Below, in pieces: positions 1 through 7,848 of a stretch of DNA of 33,417 nt; positions within the stretch are counted from its first letter, which is position 1; every line of letters begins with the position of its first letter. The position numbers and the translations under genes are program-made. This DNA comes from Gemmatimonadota bacterium (GTDB taxonomy: Bacteria; Latescibacterota; UBA2968; UBA8231): contig JABHDC010000252.1 of NCBI GenBank assembly GCA_018673255.1, forward strand, positions 1 through 33,417, given 5' to 3'. The notes beneath the pieces are model-generated. The model was not told where the DNA came from and did no database searches. It worked only from the letters and a program-made list of their open reading frames with translations.

Positions 1-1
1 C

Positions 2-1123
2 AAGTGGCGCTGGAGTACCGAACACAATCTGGTGAAGCGGGCCCTGACGATGGATACGTGGGATTTCGACTATGTCAGCGCCGATCAGCCGTGGCTCAAC
101 TTTCAGATCACCGACGATACCCACTGGGGGATCTTCCACGGGGACAACTCCGGCTACTACGAGGCGTATCTGTGTCTGAGTCGGTTGTACCAGCATCTGG
201 GAGATGACCGGGACGCCCAGCGTTGGTCGCAGGATGCGGAACAACTGCGCGAGCGAACCAATGCGCTGTGCTGGAATGGCACCTTCTACAGGCACCGTGT
301 GCCTCTCGACGATTTCCGTGTGGAGGGTGTGGATGAGACCACACAACTGAGTCTGTCGAATCCCATGGCCATCAATCGGGGGCTCACGTCGGGTGACCAG
401 GCGCAGCGCCTGATCGATGAATACATCCGACGGGGAGAGGACGGACACGTCTTCGCGCCCTGGTTTTCCATCGATCCGCCCTATCCGGATGGCTGTTTCG
501 GCGATCCACTGCTGGTCGGTGGCGCCTACATCAATGGCGGAATCTTTCCCCTCGTGGGTGGCGAACTGTCCCGCGCTGCTTTCGCCCACGGGCGCGAGCG
601 TTTCGCCGTGGACTGCTTGCGGCGATACAGCGAGCTCATTCAGAAAAGTGGCGAGACCTACCTGTGGTATTTCCCCGATGGTCGCGCATCCTCGGTCGAG
701 GAGAGCACCAGTCCCGAGGCGACGGCCACCGATGGCTGGGGTTCCTCGGCCATGCTGTATGCGCTGATCGAAGGACTGGCTGGTGTGACGGATGCTGACT
801 GCGGTTACCGGCGGCTCCAGTTGTCACCGCGCTGGGCCGCTGCCGATATCGACACGGCGAACGTGGATGTCGGCTACGCTGCCTCGGGTCGTGGTGTCGC
901 TTACAGCTATGCCGCTGATCGTGAGGGTTGCCGGATCGAGCTGGAAGGGGACGCGACGGTGGTGGATCTGCACCTGTTGTTGCCCGCAGGTCGACGACTG
1001 GCTGGTGTCGAGGTGAACGGCCAGGGTGTTGAGGCGCGGCCCGCGGTGGTGGGAGAGTCGAACTACGCCGATGCGAATCTGACGCTCGATGGCTCGTCAG
1101 TGATCACCGCGAAATTCGCCTGA
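2..1123 (+). CDS. Six-hairpin glycosidase-like protein, 3' part (5' end outside window)
   Basis: The frame is open from base 2, so the gene begins before the window and only the C-terminal ~373 residues are seen. A GTG at 32 could pass for a start, but coding-like sequence (KWRWSTEHNLV) precedes it. The visible part resembles the end of an (alpha/alpha)6-barrel glycoside hydrolase. It has aromatic and acidic barrel segments (TMDTWDFDY, HWGIFHGDNSGYYEA), an INGGIFP segment, and a late DGWGSSAML helix. The last ~110 residues look like a beta-sandwich cap. These features occur in debranching-enzyme, rhamnosidase and GH65/94-like families, and I cannot choose among them. The role is probably hydrolysis of an oligosaccharide or glycoside. 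It is convergent with the PhyH gene, and its stop lies inside an inverted repeat. The general class is likely; the substrate is unknown. Confidence 0.7.
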   Translation, partial: KWRWSTEHNLVKRALTMDTWDFDYVSADQPWLNFQITDDTHWGIFHGDNSGYYEAYLCLSRLYQHLGDDRDAQRWSQDAEQLRERTNALCWNGTFYRHRVPLDDFRVEGVDETTQLSLSNPMAINRGLTSGDQAQRLIDEYIRRGEDGHVFAPWFSIDPPYPDGCFGDPLLVGGAYINGGIFPLVGGELSRAAFAHGRERFAVDCLRRYSELIQKSGETYLWYFPDGRASSVEESTSPEATATDGWGSSAMLYALIEGLAGVTDADCGYRRLQLSPRWAAADIDTANVDVGYAASGRGVAYSYAADREGCRIELEGDATVVDLHLLLPAGRRLAGVEVNGQGVEARPAVVGESNYADANLTLDGSSVITAKFA

Positions 1124-1150
1124 GGCAAGGCACCTGGCCTCAGGCCAGGT
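1118..1150. terminator. Two overlapping inverted repeats at the glycosidase stop codon
   Basis: GCCTGAGGC (1118-1126, containing the TGA stop) is the exact reverse complement of GCCTCAGGC (1137-1145). ACCTGGCCT (1132-1140) is the exact reverse complement of AGGCCAGGT (1142-1150). The two pairings share bases, so they cannot form together. No T-tract follows on either strand. It may end transcription between two convergent genes, but it is not a classic intrinsic terminator. Confidence 0.4.
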
Positions 1151-1196
1151 TAGCTGCTGGTCAAGTTGTATCGACTTACGAGGCGCGCTCCCGTGC

Positions 1197-1264
1197 CTAC
1201 GACTACTGCCAGCGCGCCGGGCCCTGGCGCACGGAACAGGTTTCTACGACTACTGCCAGCGCGC
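1197..1264. repeat. Direct repeat pair (21 bp, period 47) at the end of the PhyH gene
   Basis: The 21 bases at 1197-1217 recur exactly at 1244-1264. The second copy contains the minus-strand TAG stop of the PhyH gene (1250-1252) and its last codons. The first copy lies just downstream of that stop. It looks like a short tandem duplication of a gene end. Confidence 0.75.
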
Positions 1265-2104
1265 TGGCCCCATGCCCGGTGCGGTCTTCTTCATGCCTGC
1301 CGGCTTGTTTGTGCCCTCGAAGTCCCATTCCCGCGTATTCGGATCGGCGAAGAGGGGTTGCACCGTCTCTGGCAGGTGGGAGACGCGTTCTGCATCCCAC
1401 TCGGGCACCGGGCCAATCGGGCCCGCCCAGGCAGGGCGGTAGGCGATGGCGAGCATCGATCGCTCGCGTTGGCCGGTGTTGGGACGAGTGCCGTGGAAGA
1501 CGCGGTGGTTGAGAAACAGGGCAGATCCCGCCCGGCAGGTGACGATGACCTCTTCAGGATGCGTCTCGTATCGTGCATAGGGATTGGCGTCTGCGTGCAG
1601 GCTCAGATGGGAGCGTGGCACCACCCGGAAGGGTGAGACATCCAGCGTGAGATCGTCGAGGTAGTAGAGGACGCGAATCGTCGCCGGACAGGAGCCATTC
1701 ATGCCGAAGATCTGGGATCCATAGGGCTGACCGTCCGTATGCAGACTGATACCCGGTGTGCCTGGCTCTGAACGATCGTAGATGTAGCTGAGGACGAGGA
1801 CCCGTTCCCCGAGGGCCTGGCGCAACAGCTGCATCGTAGGCGGGTGGGCGATCAGATCCGTCGCTGCGCCCCCTTCCCACTGGATATCGCCCCGCCCCCG
1901 TTGGTGGGGGCTGTAGTCGCGGGGTGTCGTCTCCCACGAAGCGGCCTGGTCCTTGAGGCGCCCCAGATGCTCTGCATCAAGCAGGTCGGGGACGATCAGA
2001 TATCCCTCCAGTTCGATCTGCCGAATCCGGTCACCCGGAGACAGAGTCGACCAGTCGCGGTCGTCGTGCTGGAGATCCGTATTGCCTGGTAGAGAATCTG
2101 TCAC
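1250..2104 (-). CDS. Phytanoyl-CoA dioxygenase (PhyH) family protein
   Basis: A 284-aa predicted Fe(II)/2-oxoglutarate-dependent oxygenase, the usual size for the PhyH family. The iron triad is visible: H122 and D124 in SLHTDGQ, and distal H204 in RVFHGTRP. Arg213 or Arg215, about ten residues later, could bind 2-oxoglutarate. The family hydroxylates small molecules ranging from acyl-CoAs to ectoine and natural products, so the substrate cannot be read from the sequence. There is no signal peptide, so it is probably cytoplasmic. The start is a GTG overlapping the upstream stop (GTGA), with a GAGGT ribosome-binding site about nine bases before it, so it is translationally coupled to the 475-aa gene. 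That places it last in a minus-strand sugar-utilisation run. The C-terminus ends in a short duplicated segment. Confidence 0.85.
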   Translation of the reverse strand: MTDSLPGNTDLQHDDRDWSTLSPGDRIRQIELEGYLIVPDLLDAEHLGRLKDQAASWETTPRDYSPHQRGRGDIQWEGGAATDLIAHPPTMQLLRQALGERVLVLSYIYDRSEPGTPGISLHTDGQPYGSQIFGMNGSCPATIRVLYYLDDLTLDVSPFRVVPRSHLSLHADANPYARYETHPEEVIVTCRAGSALFLNHRVFHGTRPNTGQRERSMLAIAYRPAWAGPIGPVPEWDAERVSHLPETVQPLFADPNTREWDFEGTNKPAGMKKTAPGMGPARWQ

Positions 2105-3528
2105 GTGGGCAGGACCTCGACGTCGATATCATCAAACCAACTGCTGCCGATCCCATCCTGGCGCAGGATGATCGATACGGCACTGGCTTCGGGTGGTGGC
2201 GGGCCCTGGATCGTTAACTCCAAACGGGTCCAGTCCTGGTCACCGTTGAGATATTGAGTGGTGATCTCCGGATAACGCTCGGGCACATTGAAGATGATCC
2301 ATCTCAAGGACAGACAGGCCCCCCGCCCGGTGAGTTGCTGCGTCCGAACCCAGATCCGTACTCGCAGTCCCGTTGCCGCGCGCCATCGCTGCGTAAAGGC
2401 GCCCTCGCCCTCCCGATCCATCGACCATGTCGTGACGCCGGTCGTCGTGCGCTGGATCTTCAGGCTGTGATCGTCGTCGCGGCCCGTGTTGTGGCACCAC
2501 TCGGCGCCATCACCCTCCGGCAGCCACGGCCACGGACCCGGGTCGCCGGCGGGCTGATTCAGTTTCTGGCCCACGGCGAAGCTCGAGTGACGTTGGTAGG
2601 CGGGCAGCTCTTCGAAGCCACCATAGACCACAGCCGGCACGGGTGCCGCCGTGGTTCGCATGGTCTCAGTCATCGCTGGTGGACAGGTGCGCACGCGGAA
2701 GCGCTCGGTGATCGGGTGGTAGAGATCTTCCCGGTCGTAACGGCTGGCCAGATGGATGTCGTATCCCCAGTTGCACACGCCAATGCGTGTACGACCCGCT
2801 GTCTCACCGACCAACTGGAATGCCGGACTGGGCTCGGTGCCGTCGGCATCAGCCAGCGTAAAGTAGGAATCCGGTGCATAGACGGCAGGCAGGGGCAGGC
2901 CCGTCGCCATGTGATTGAGGGGCATCTGCCAGGCGGCATCCGAGGAGGCCGGTTGGGCCAGGAGTCGGTCATATCCCATTGCCCGCCAGGCGCCGTCGAA
3001 AGCGACGGTCGATGCGGGGATGTCGCTGAACCAGGGATCACTGTATTCGAAGACGTGCTGCTCGGCACCAGGGCGATCGAAGGTCTCGGGTGCATGCAGG
3101 TCCAGGTGGCAGGTGACGTCGTATACGTAGCTACCGGTCGCGTCGTCGTAGGAGATCTCCACGACACGGCGCGACGTGGCGACACCACCCGGATCAGCGG
3201 TGATGACACTCAGCTGAAGTCGTTCGGTGCCACGCCCCTTCACCTGCACGTCGATGACGTCGGTGGTGATGATGTTTCCACCCAGATTCCAGTACAGATG
3301 CACACCATCCACCAGTGGTCGCTGGCCCGGGATGAGCACCATCGAACGCAGCAGGATGGGCCGTGGATTCTTGTTGAAGTAGCGCAGATTCTGCTCGGGT
3401 TGCTCAACGACCGCGTGCTGCAACTGGGCGATGGGAGCATCGCCGTCGTGGATCCACTCCTCTCCCGCGGTGACGCCACCGCGAATCTTGAGATCGAAGA
3501 TCGGCCGGTGGCTCATGAGTTCAGGCAT
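2101..3528 (-). CDS. Unknown 475-aa beta-rich protein with carbohydrate-binding-like C-terminus
   Basis: I do not recognise a named family for residues 1-290. They read as beta-strand-rich sequence with many aromatic residues and no catalytic signature. From about residue 295 to the end the pattern resembles a galactose-binding or CBM4/9/22-like jelly roll. It starts with GGFEELPAY, continues with a WSMDREGEG strand, and finishes with a typical SSWFDDIDVEV strand. There is no signal peptide, which is unusual for a CBM protein. The start is ATG at 3528 (a second ATG lies four codons in). The GH4 gene ends only 6 bp upstream, and the PhyH GTG overlaps this stop, so it is in the middle of an operon. 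It may bind or process the glycoside handled by its neighbours; this is inference. Confidence 0.65.
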   Translation of the reverse strand: MPELMSHRPIFDLKIRGGVTAGEEWIHDGDAPIAQLQHAVVEQPEQNLRYFNKNPRPILLRSMVLIPGQRPLVDGVHLYWNLGGNIITTDVIDVQVKGRGTERLQLSVITADPGGVATSRRVVEISYDDATGSYVYDVTCHLDLHAPETFDRPGAEQHVFEYSDPWFSDIPASTVAFDGAWRAMGYDRLLAQPASSDAAWQMPLNHMATGLPLPAVYAPDSYFTLADADGTEPSPAFQLVGETAGRTRIGVCNWGYDIHLASRYDREDLYHPITERFRVRTCPPAMTETMRTTAAPVPAVVYGGFEELPAYQRHSSFAVGQKLNQPAGDPGPWPWLPEGDGAEWCHNTGRDDDHSLKIQRTTTGVTTWSMDREGEGAFTQRWRAATGLRVRIWVRTQQLTGRGACLSLRWIIFNVPERYPEITTQYLNGDQDWTRLELTIQGPPPPEASAVSIILRQDGIGSSWFDDIDVEVLPT

Positions 3529-3534
3529 CCGTGT

Positions 3535-4908
3535 CTAGGCATTCCACATGGGGGGCATTCTGAAGGCCTTGCCCTTCTTGAAATAACTGGCCATCTCGTG
3601 GGCGGTGATCATCTCGTCGCACATCTTGCGGATGTCATCGATGGACAATTCCGCCGACGTGTGCGGATCGAGCATGGCCGCCTGATACACCGCATCACGA
3701 TCGTGATTGAAGACGGCCTCCAGGGTCACCAGTTGTGTGTTGATGTTCGTGCGATTCAGGGCAGCACATTGTTCAGGCAGATCGCCGACAAACGTGCCCT
3801 GCACACCATTGCGATCCACGAGACAGGCGACTTCGACGACGCAATTGTGCGGCAGATTGGTGATGTAGCCACCGTCATTGAGGATGTTGCCGCCGATCCG
3901 GTAGGGGACATCCGTCTCCATGGCCTCCATGATATAGGAGCCGTACTCGTGGGTGCGGGTGTGGGTGAGTTTCGCATTGCCCGTCATCTCTTTGCTCTGA
4001 GTCTTCCAGCGCTCGATCTGCCGGATGCACCGCCGGGGATACTCATCGAGGGGGATGTTGAATTCCTCGATCAGTTCCGGGTAGTTGCTCTTGATCCAGT
4101 AGGGCATGTACTCGGAGCTGTGCTCGGATGATTCGGTCACGTAGTAGCCGAAGTGGCGCATCATCTCCAGGCGAACCATGTCGCGGATCTTCTCGGCGTC
4201 CTTCTTGCGTGCGTCGCGGATGATCCTGGCCGCGCGCTGCTTGATCTCAGGATAGAGGTCCTTGCCCCCATCGGTGATCTCGAGCAACCAGGCCTGATGA
4301 TTGATGCCGGCCACTTTCCACTGCAGGTCACTGGCCGGCTCCATGCCGACATATTCCAGCAGGCGCGGCGCACAGACCTGGACCGAGTGACACAACCCAA
4401 CGCCACGGATGCTGGTGCCGCGCAGCAGTGCCCCGGTGACGGCACACATGGGGTTGGTGTAGTTCAGGAACAGGGCGTCGGGGCAGACCTGCTCCATCTG
4501 CTTGCCGAAGGCCATGACCACCGGTGCGGTCCGCAGCGTGCGGAACAGGCCGCCGATACCGATGGTGTCGGCAATGGTCTGACGCAGGCCGTATTTCTTC
4601 GGGATCTCGAAATCGATGACGGTGGAGGGTTCATACCCGCCGACCTGGATGGCATTCACCACATAGTTGGCATCTCGCAATGCCGCCTTGCGCTGAGACT
4701 TGCCGAGGTGGGCGGTGATCTTTGCACGCTTCTTGTTCGTATTCCGATTCAGCACCTCCAGCATCTTCTTCGATTGCCGCAGGCGGCTTGCATCGATGTC
4801 GTAGAGGGCGATGTGCGCATCGTGCAGGGCGGGGCTGAGCATGGCATCGCCAAGGATGTTCTTGGCAAAGACCGTGGACCCGGCACCCATGAAGGTGATC
4901 TTGGCCAT
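3535..4908 (-). CDS. melA: GH4-family alpha-galactosidase/6-phospho-glycosidase-like enzyme
   Basis: A 457-aa member of glycoside hydrolase family 4, which needs NAD+ and a divalent metal (usually Mn2+) and cleaves by an oxidation-elimination route. An N-terminal Rossmann GAGS motif is at residues 8-11, with acidic D37 at the end of strand 2. Other conserved sites are NPM (152-154), the metal ligand Cys in CHSVQ (C173) and the metal ligand His in GINHQAW (H204). The CHS-type motif fits the alpha-galactosidase/alpha-glucosidase (MelA, AglA) branch rather than the 6-phospho-glucosidases (CNVP type). It is cytoplasmic. It lies 15 bp downstream of the Gfo/Idh/MocA gene and 6 bp upstream of the 475-aa gene, probably on one transcript. 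Family certainty is high; the melA symbol is tentative because substrate within GH4 varies. Confidence 0.88.
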   Translation of the reverse strand: MAKITFMGAGSTVFAKNILGDAMLSPALHDAHIALYDIDASRLRQSKKMLEVLNRNTNKKRAKITAHLGKSQRKAALRDANYVVNAIQVGGYEPSTVIDFEIPKKYGLRQTIADTIGIGGLFRTLRTAPVVMAFGKQMEQVCPDALFLNYTNPMCAVTGALLRGTSIRGVGLCHSVQVCAPRLLEYVGMEPASDLQWKVAGINHQAWLLEITDGGKDLYPEIKQRAARIIRDARKKDAEKIRDMVRLEMMRHFGYYVTESSEHSSEYMPYWIKSNYPELIEEFNIPLDEYPRRCIRQIERWKTQSKEMTGNAKLTHTRTHEYGSYIMEAMETDVPYRIGGNILNDGGYITNLPHNCVVEVACLVDRNGVQGTFVGDLPEQCAALNRTNINTQLVTLEAVFNHDRDAVYQAAMLDPHTSAELSIDDIRKMCDEMITAHEMASYFKKGKAFRMPPMWNA

Positions 4909-4923
4909 GTTGATCTCTTCTCG

Positions 4924-5955
4924 TTACAGGTCGATGGGAACTTCGCGGCCGCTCTTGGCCGATTCGATGGCGCCGAAGACCATGGCCAGACTCTTGATGT
5001 TGTCGTGGACGATGGTCTCTGGTTCGCCACCGTCGTTGATCTTGTCGATGAACTCACGGATCAGCCCTGTGTGCCCGCCGACTCGATCATCCGGTGAAGG
5101 CCCGGGGACGTCGAGGGCGGTCATCTCGGAGCGGAACTCGCCATCAGCAGCGACTGATTCTCCCGTGATCTGTTCAGCCCCATCCCAGACAACGGAGCCC
5201 TTCTGACCGACGATACGCCAGTCGCTCTCCCACGTGGTGTTCATGCCCTCGGCACACCAGCTGCCGCGATAGGTGAAGACGATGCCATGGGTCATCTCGA
5301 AGACGGCGACGGCATTGGCGCCGTGGGCGAACCACGAGCCGGCGGGATTCCATTCGCGGCAATAGGCGGAGACGGGATCGGCGCCACTGATCAGACGTGC
5401 CGCGTCGAAGGTGTGGATCGCCATGTCGAGGAGCAGAACGTGGTCCATTTCGGCTCGAAAGCCGCCAAAGTGGGCGCCCAGGTAGAAGTCCGCGTCCACG
5501 CTGGTCAGTGAGCCGATGGCATCGTTGTCGAGGAGGCGCCGGAGTCGGCGGATGTTGGGGTCATAACGGCGATTCTGGATGACGGCATAGGTGCGTCCCG
5601 TCTCCCGGGCGGCCCGCAGGGAGATCCGCGCATTGTCCATCGAATCGGCCAGGGGCTTCTCGCCCAGAACATGGCAGCCACGCTCGAGGGCCGTGACGGT
5701 CACCTTGGTGTGCGCTTCGGGCACGGTGCAGTCGAAGACGACATCGGGGCGCAGGTCGTCGAGCATCGCTTCCATCTCGGTGCCGACCTGGGCCTGGGGC
5801 AACTCGAACTCGTCCCGTCGACCTGCAGCGCGTTCGGCATCCAGATCGACGAGGCCAACCACCTCGAGATCCTCCATCTCAGCAGCGGCGCGCAGCCAGG
5901 CGCCACTCATGCCGCCACATCCCACCAGGACGGCGCGGACCGGTGTGGTGCTCAT
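4924..5955 (-). CDS. Gfo/Idh/MocA family NAD(P)-dependent oxidoreductase
   Basis: A 343-aa sugar or cyclitol dehydrogenase-like protein. The N-terminal Rossmann fold starts with VGCGGM (11-16). The family signature EKP (99-101), whose Lys takes part in catalysis or cofactor binding, is present. The C-terminal alpha/beta domain carries HTFDAARLI. The family oxidises sugars, inositols or aminosugars with NAD(P)+. The start is ATG at 5955, preceded by a strong GGGGGA ribosome-binding site eight bases upstream. It lies between the NhaC antiporter and the GH4 gene in a same-strand run, which supports a role in converting the sugar released by the glycosidase. The exact substrate cannot be told. 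Confidence 0.88.
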   Translation of the reverse strand: MSTTPVRAVLVGCGGMSGAWLRAAAEMEDLEVVGLVDLDAERAAGRRDEFELPQAQVGTEMEAMLDDLRPDVVFDCTVPEAHTKVTVTALERGCHVLGEKPLADSMDNARISLRAARETGRTYAVIQNRRYDPNIRRLRRLLDNDAIGSLTSVDADFYLGAHFGGFRAEMDHVLLLDMAIHTFDAARLISGADPVSAYCREWNPAGSWFAHGANAVAVFEMTHGIVFTYRGSWCAEGMNTTWESDWRIVGQKGSVVWDGAEQITGESVAADGEFRSEMTALDVPGPSPDDRVGGHTGLIREFIDKINDGGEPETIVHDNIKSLAMVFGAIESAKSGREVPIDL

Positions 5956-6010
5956 GTCTTCACATCCCCCTCATCAAATCGGTGATGCCGGCTGGCAGGT
6001 CCAGACCAGA

Positions 6011-7744
6011 TCAGGCGTCGGTTACAGATCCCGATGCTGCCCCATGGCCAGTCTGGCCATCGACCCGTTGGCCGGCGAAACGGACGAGAAGGACGATGCA
6101 GATGGTTCCCAACGCCAGTCCGACGACACCGGAGTACAGGCTGGCTGTGCCCAGGTAGCCGACGGTGGCGGCAATGGCCATGGTTGCTACGGCGTAGGGG
6201 ATCTGGGTCTTCACGTGGTCGAGGTGATCACAGCCGGCCGCCACAGAGGACAGGACCGTCGTGTCACTGATCGGCGAGCAGTGGTCTCCGAAGATGCTGC
6301 CATCCAGGACGGCGGCGGCCGTCATCACGGTCAGGGGCAACCCACCCAATTCGTGCGCGAGTGGCACGGTGGTGGGCAGCAGGATCGCCATCGTCGTCCA
6401 GGAGGTGCCGATGGCGAAGGCGACGGCAGCCGACAGCAGGAACACCAGGAGGGGGACCCAGATCGGCGGCAGGGAACTGCCCAGCAACGCCACGAGGTAG
6501 TCGGACGTGCCCACGGCGCTGCATGCCTCTTTGATGGCCCAGGCCAGAACGAGGATGACGAGGGCCCGGTGGAAACCGGTGACACCACCCAGCCACGTCG
6601 AGCACGCCAGGCGCAGTGAGATCGGTCGAACGCCGTCCGCCTCACGTCGACGGGTCACGGCGATCAGCAGGGCAGTGAGTGTGCCCACCATGGCGGAGAG
6701 AAACATCACCTTGGCGCCGTCGGCGTTGGAGAAGACGGTACTCCAGTACAGCTGACTCCACATTGACAGCTGTTCTCTGGCGCTGATGACATCGGGGTGA
6801 GAGCCCGCATCCAGCTGCATGCCGACCACGACACCGGTGATGACGAGCCACACGGGCAGTGCCGCCCAGCGCCAGTCGGGCCGTATTCCCTCAGGCATCT
6901 CGAGGCCATCGGTTTCGCGCCCATCCATCGCCTGTGCGCCCGGCCGCAGGACCTGCCCGTGGTCGTGGGCGCGCTGTTCGGCTCTCAGCATGGGGCCGAA
7001 ATCACGCCGGAACCAGACATTGGCGGCGACGAAGACCAGGGCAAACCAGCAGTAGAAGCGGAGCGTGAGGGCACGGAAGAACAGCTCGTAGCCGGACAGG
7101 CCCGTCGCCAAGTGATCCATGGCGTCCTGGAAGAGGCCGACCTCGTAGCCGATCCAGGTGGAGACCAGCGCGACACCTGCCACGGGAGCGGCCGTGGAGT
7201 CGACGATGTAGGCCAATTTCTCACGAGGCACGAGGAATCGATCGCAGACGGGGCGCATCGTGGTGCCCACGACGATCGTATTGGAATAGTCGTCGAAGAA
7301 GACGGCCAGACCGAGCAGGAATGTCGCCCGCCGCGCCGTCGTGGCGCCATCCGCCCGTCGAGCCAGGGCCTCGGCGATCCCCCGCGTTCCACCGGCCAGT
7401 GAGATCACGCGGACCATGCCGATGAGGCTGGCCGTGAAGGCGAGGATGTAAAGCTGGAAGGAGTCGCTCAGTGGCTTCCAGACAAAGTCGATGGCGGCCG
7501 TCTGCACGATCCATACGCCGCCACCGAACATACCGTGGCCGTCGGGAACAACGAGCAATGCGGCCCCCAATAGCGCCGTAACGAGACCCAGCACGAGACG
7601 GCCTGTGACGATGGCGACGGCGATGGCCAGCAGGGGCGGCAGCAGACTCAGGCCACCGTGCGGTGTGCCACCGGCGGGCAATACCCACCCCACCAGCAGG
7701 GCGCCGGCCACAGCGGCCGGGTAACGGAGGTAGGCAGGGATCAT
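6011..7744 (-). CDS. NhaC-type Na+/H+ antiporter family membrane protein
   Basis: A 577-aa polytopic inner-membrane protein, with about a dozen hydrophobic segments spread over its length. The C-terminal half has NhaC-superfamily signatures: GTSWTTMAILLP, then DGSIFGDHCSPISDTTVLSS. Members exchange Na+ for H+ or couple ions to metabolites such as malate/lactate, so transport of an organic substrate is also possible. That would fit its place between glutamate dehydrogenase-type and sugar genes. The start is ATG at 7744 with GAGG about nine bases before it, inside the end of a small upstream ORF. The next gene begins 55 bp downstream. Confidence 0.88.
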   Translation of the reverse strand: MIPAYLRYPAAVAGALLVGWVLPAGGTPHGGLSLLPPLLAIAVAIVTGRLVLGLVTALLGAALLVVPDGHGMFGGGVWIVQTAAIDFVWKPLSDSFQLYILAFTASLIGMVRVISLAGGTRGIAEALARRADGATTARRATFLLGLAVFFDDYSNTIVVGTTMRPVCDRFLVPREKLAYIVDSTAAPVAGVALVSTWIGYEVGLFQDAMDHLATGLSGYELFFRALTLRFYCWFALVFVAANVWFRRDFGPMLRAEQRAHDHGQVLRPGAQAMDGRETDGLEMPEGIRPDWRWAALPVWLVITGVVVGMQLDAGSHPDVISAREQLSMWSQLYWSTVFSNADGAKVMFLSAMVGTLTALLIAVTRRREADGVRPISLRLACSTWLGGVTGFHRALVILVLAWAIKEACSAVGTSDYLVALLGSSLPPIWVPLLVFLLSAAVAFAIGTSWTTMAILLPTTVPLAHELGGLPLTVMTAAAVLDGSIFGDHCSPISDTTVLSSVAAGCDHLDHVKTQIPYAVATMAIAATVGYLGTASLYSGVVGLALGTICIVLLVRFAGQRVDGQTGHGAASGSVTDA

Positions 7745-7755
7745 GGTCGACTACC

Positions 7756-7809
7756 TCACTCGGCCTCGGCCAGCGATTCGACTTCTTCTCTTGGCACGAT
7801 AGACTCCAT
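7756..7809 (-). CDS. Possible 17-codon ORF between the dehydrogenase and the antiporter
   Basis: The ORF encodes MESIVPREEVESLAEAE and has a GGGAG ribosome-binding site nine bases before its ATG. Its stop lies 11 bases before the antiporter ATG, and the stop region supplies the GAGG of the antiporter's own ribosome-binding site. It is also in frame with the upstream dehydrogenase, 13 codons past that gene's TAG. It could be a translational coupler, a leader peptide or chance. Nothing in the peptide suggests function. Confidence 0.3.
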   Translation of the reverse strand: MESIVPREEVESLAEAE

Positions 7810-7848
7810 GAAGCGTGTCTCCCATTGGTGGAACGGGCAAGCCTTCGC

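Noticed and set aside
2254..4131. Long open frame (625 codons) on the plus strand
   Set aside because: It lies opposite the 475-aa and GH4 genes, which have clear family or composition support. The translation has no domain pattern and is a GC-rich antisense shadow.
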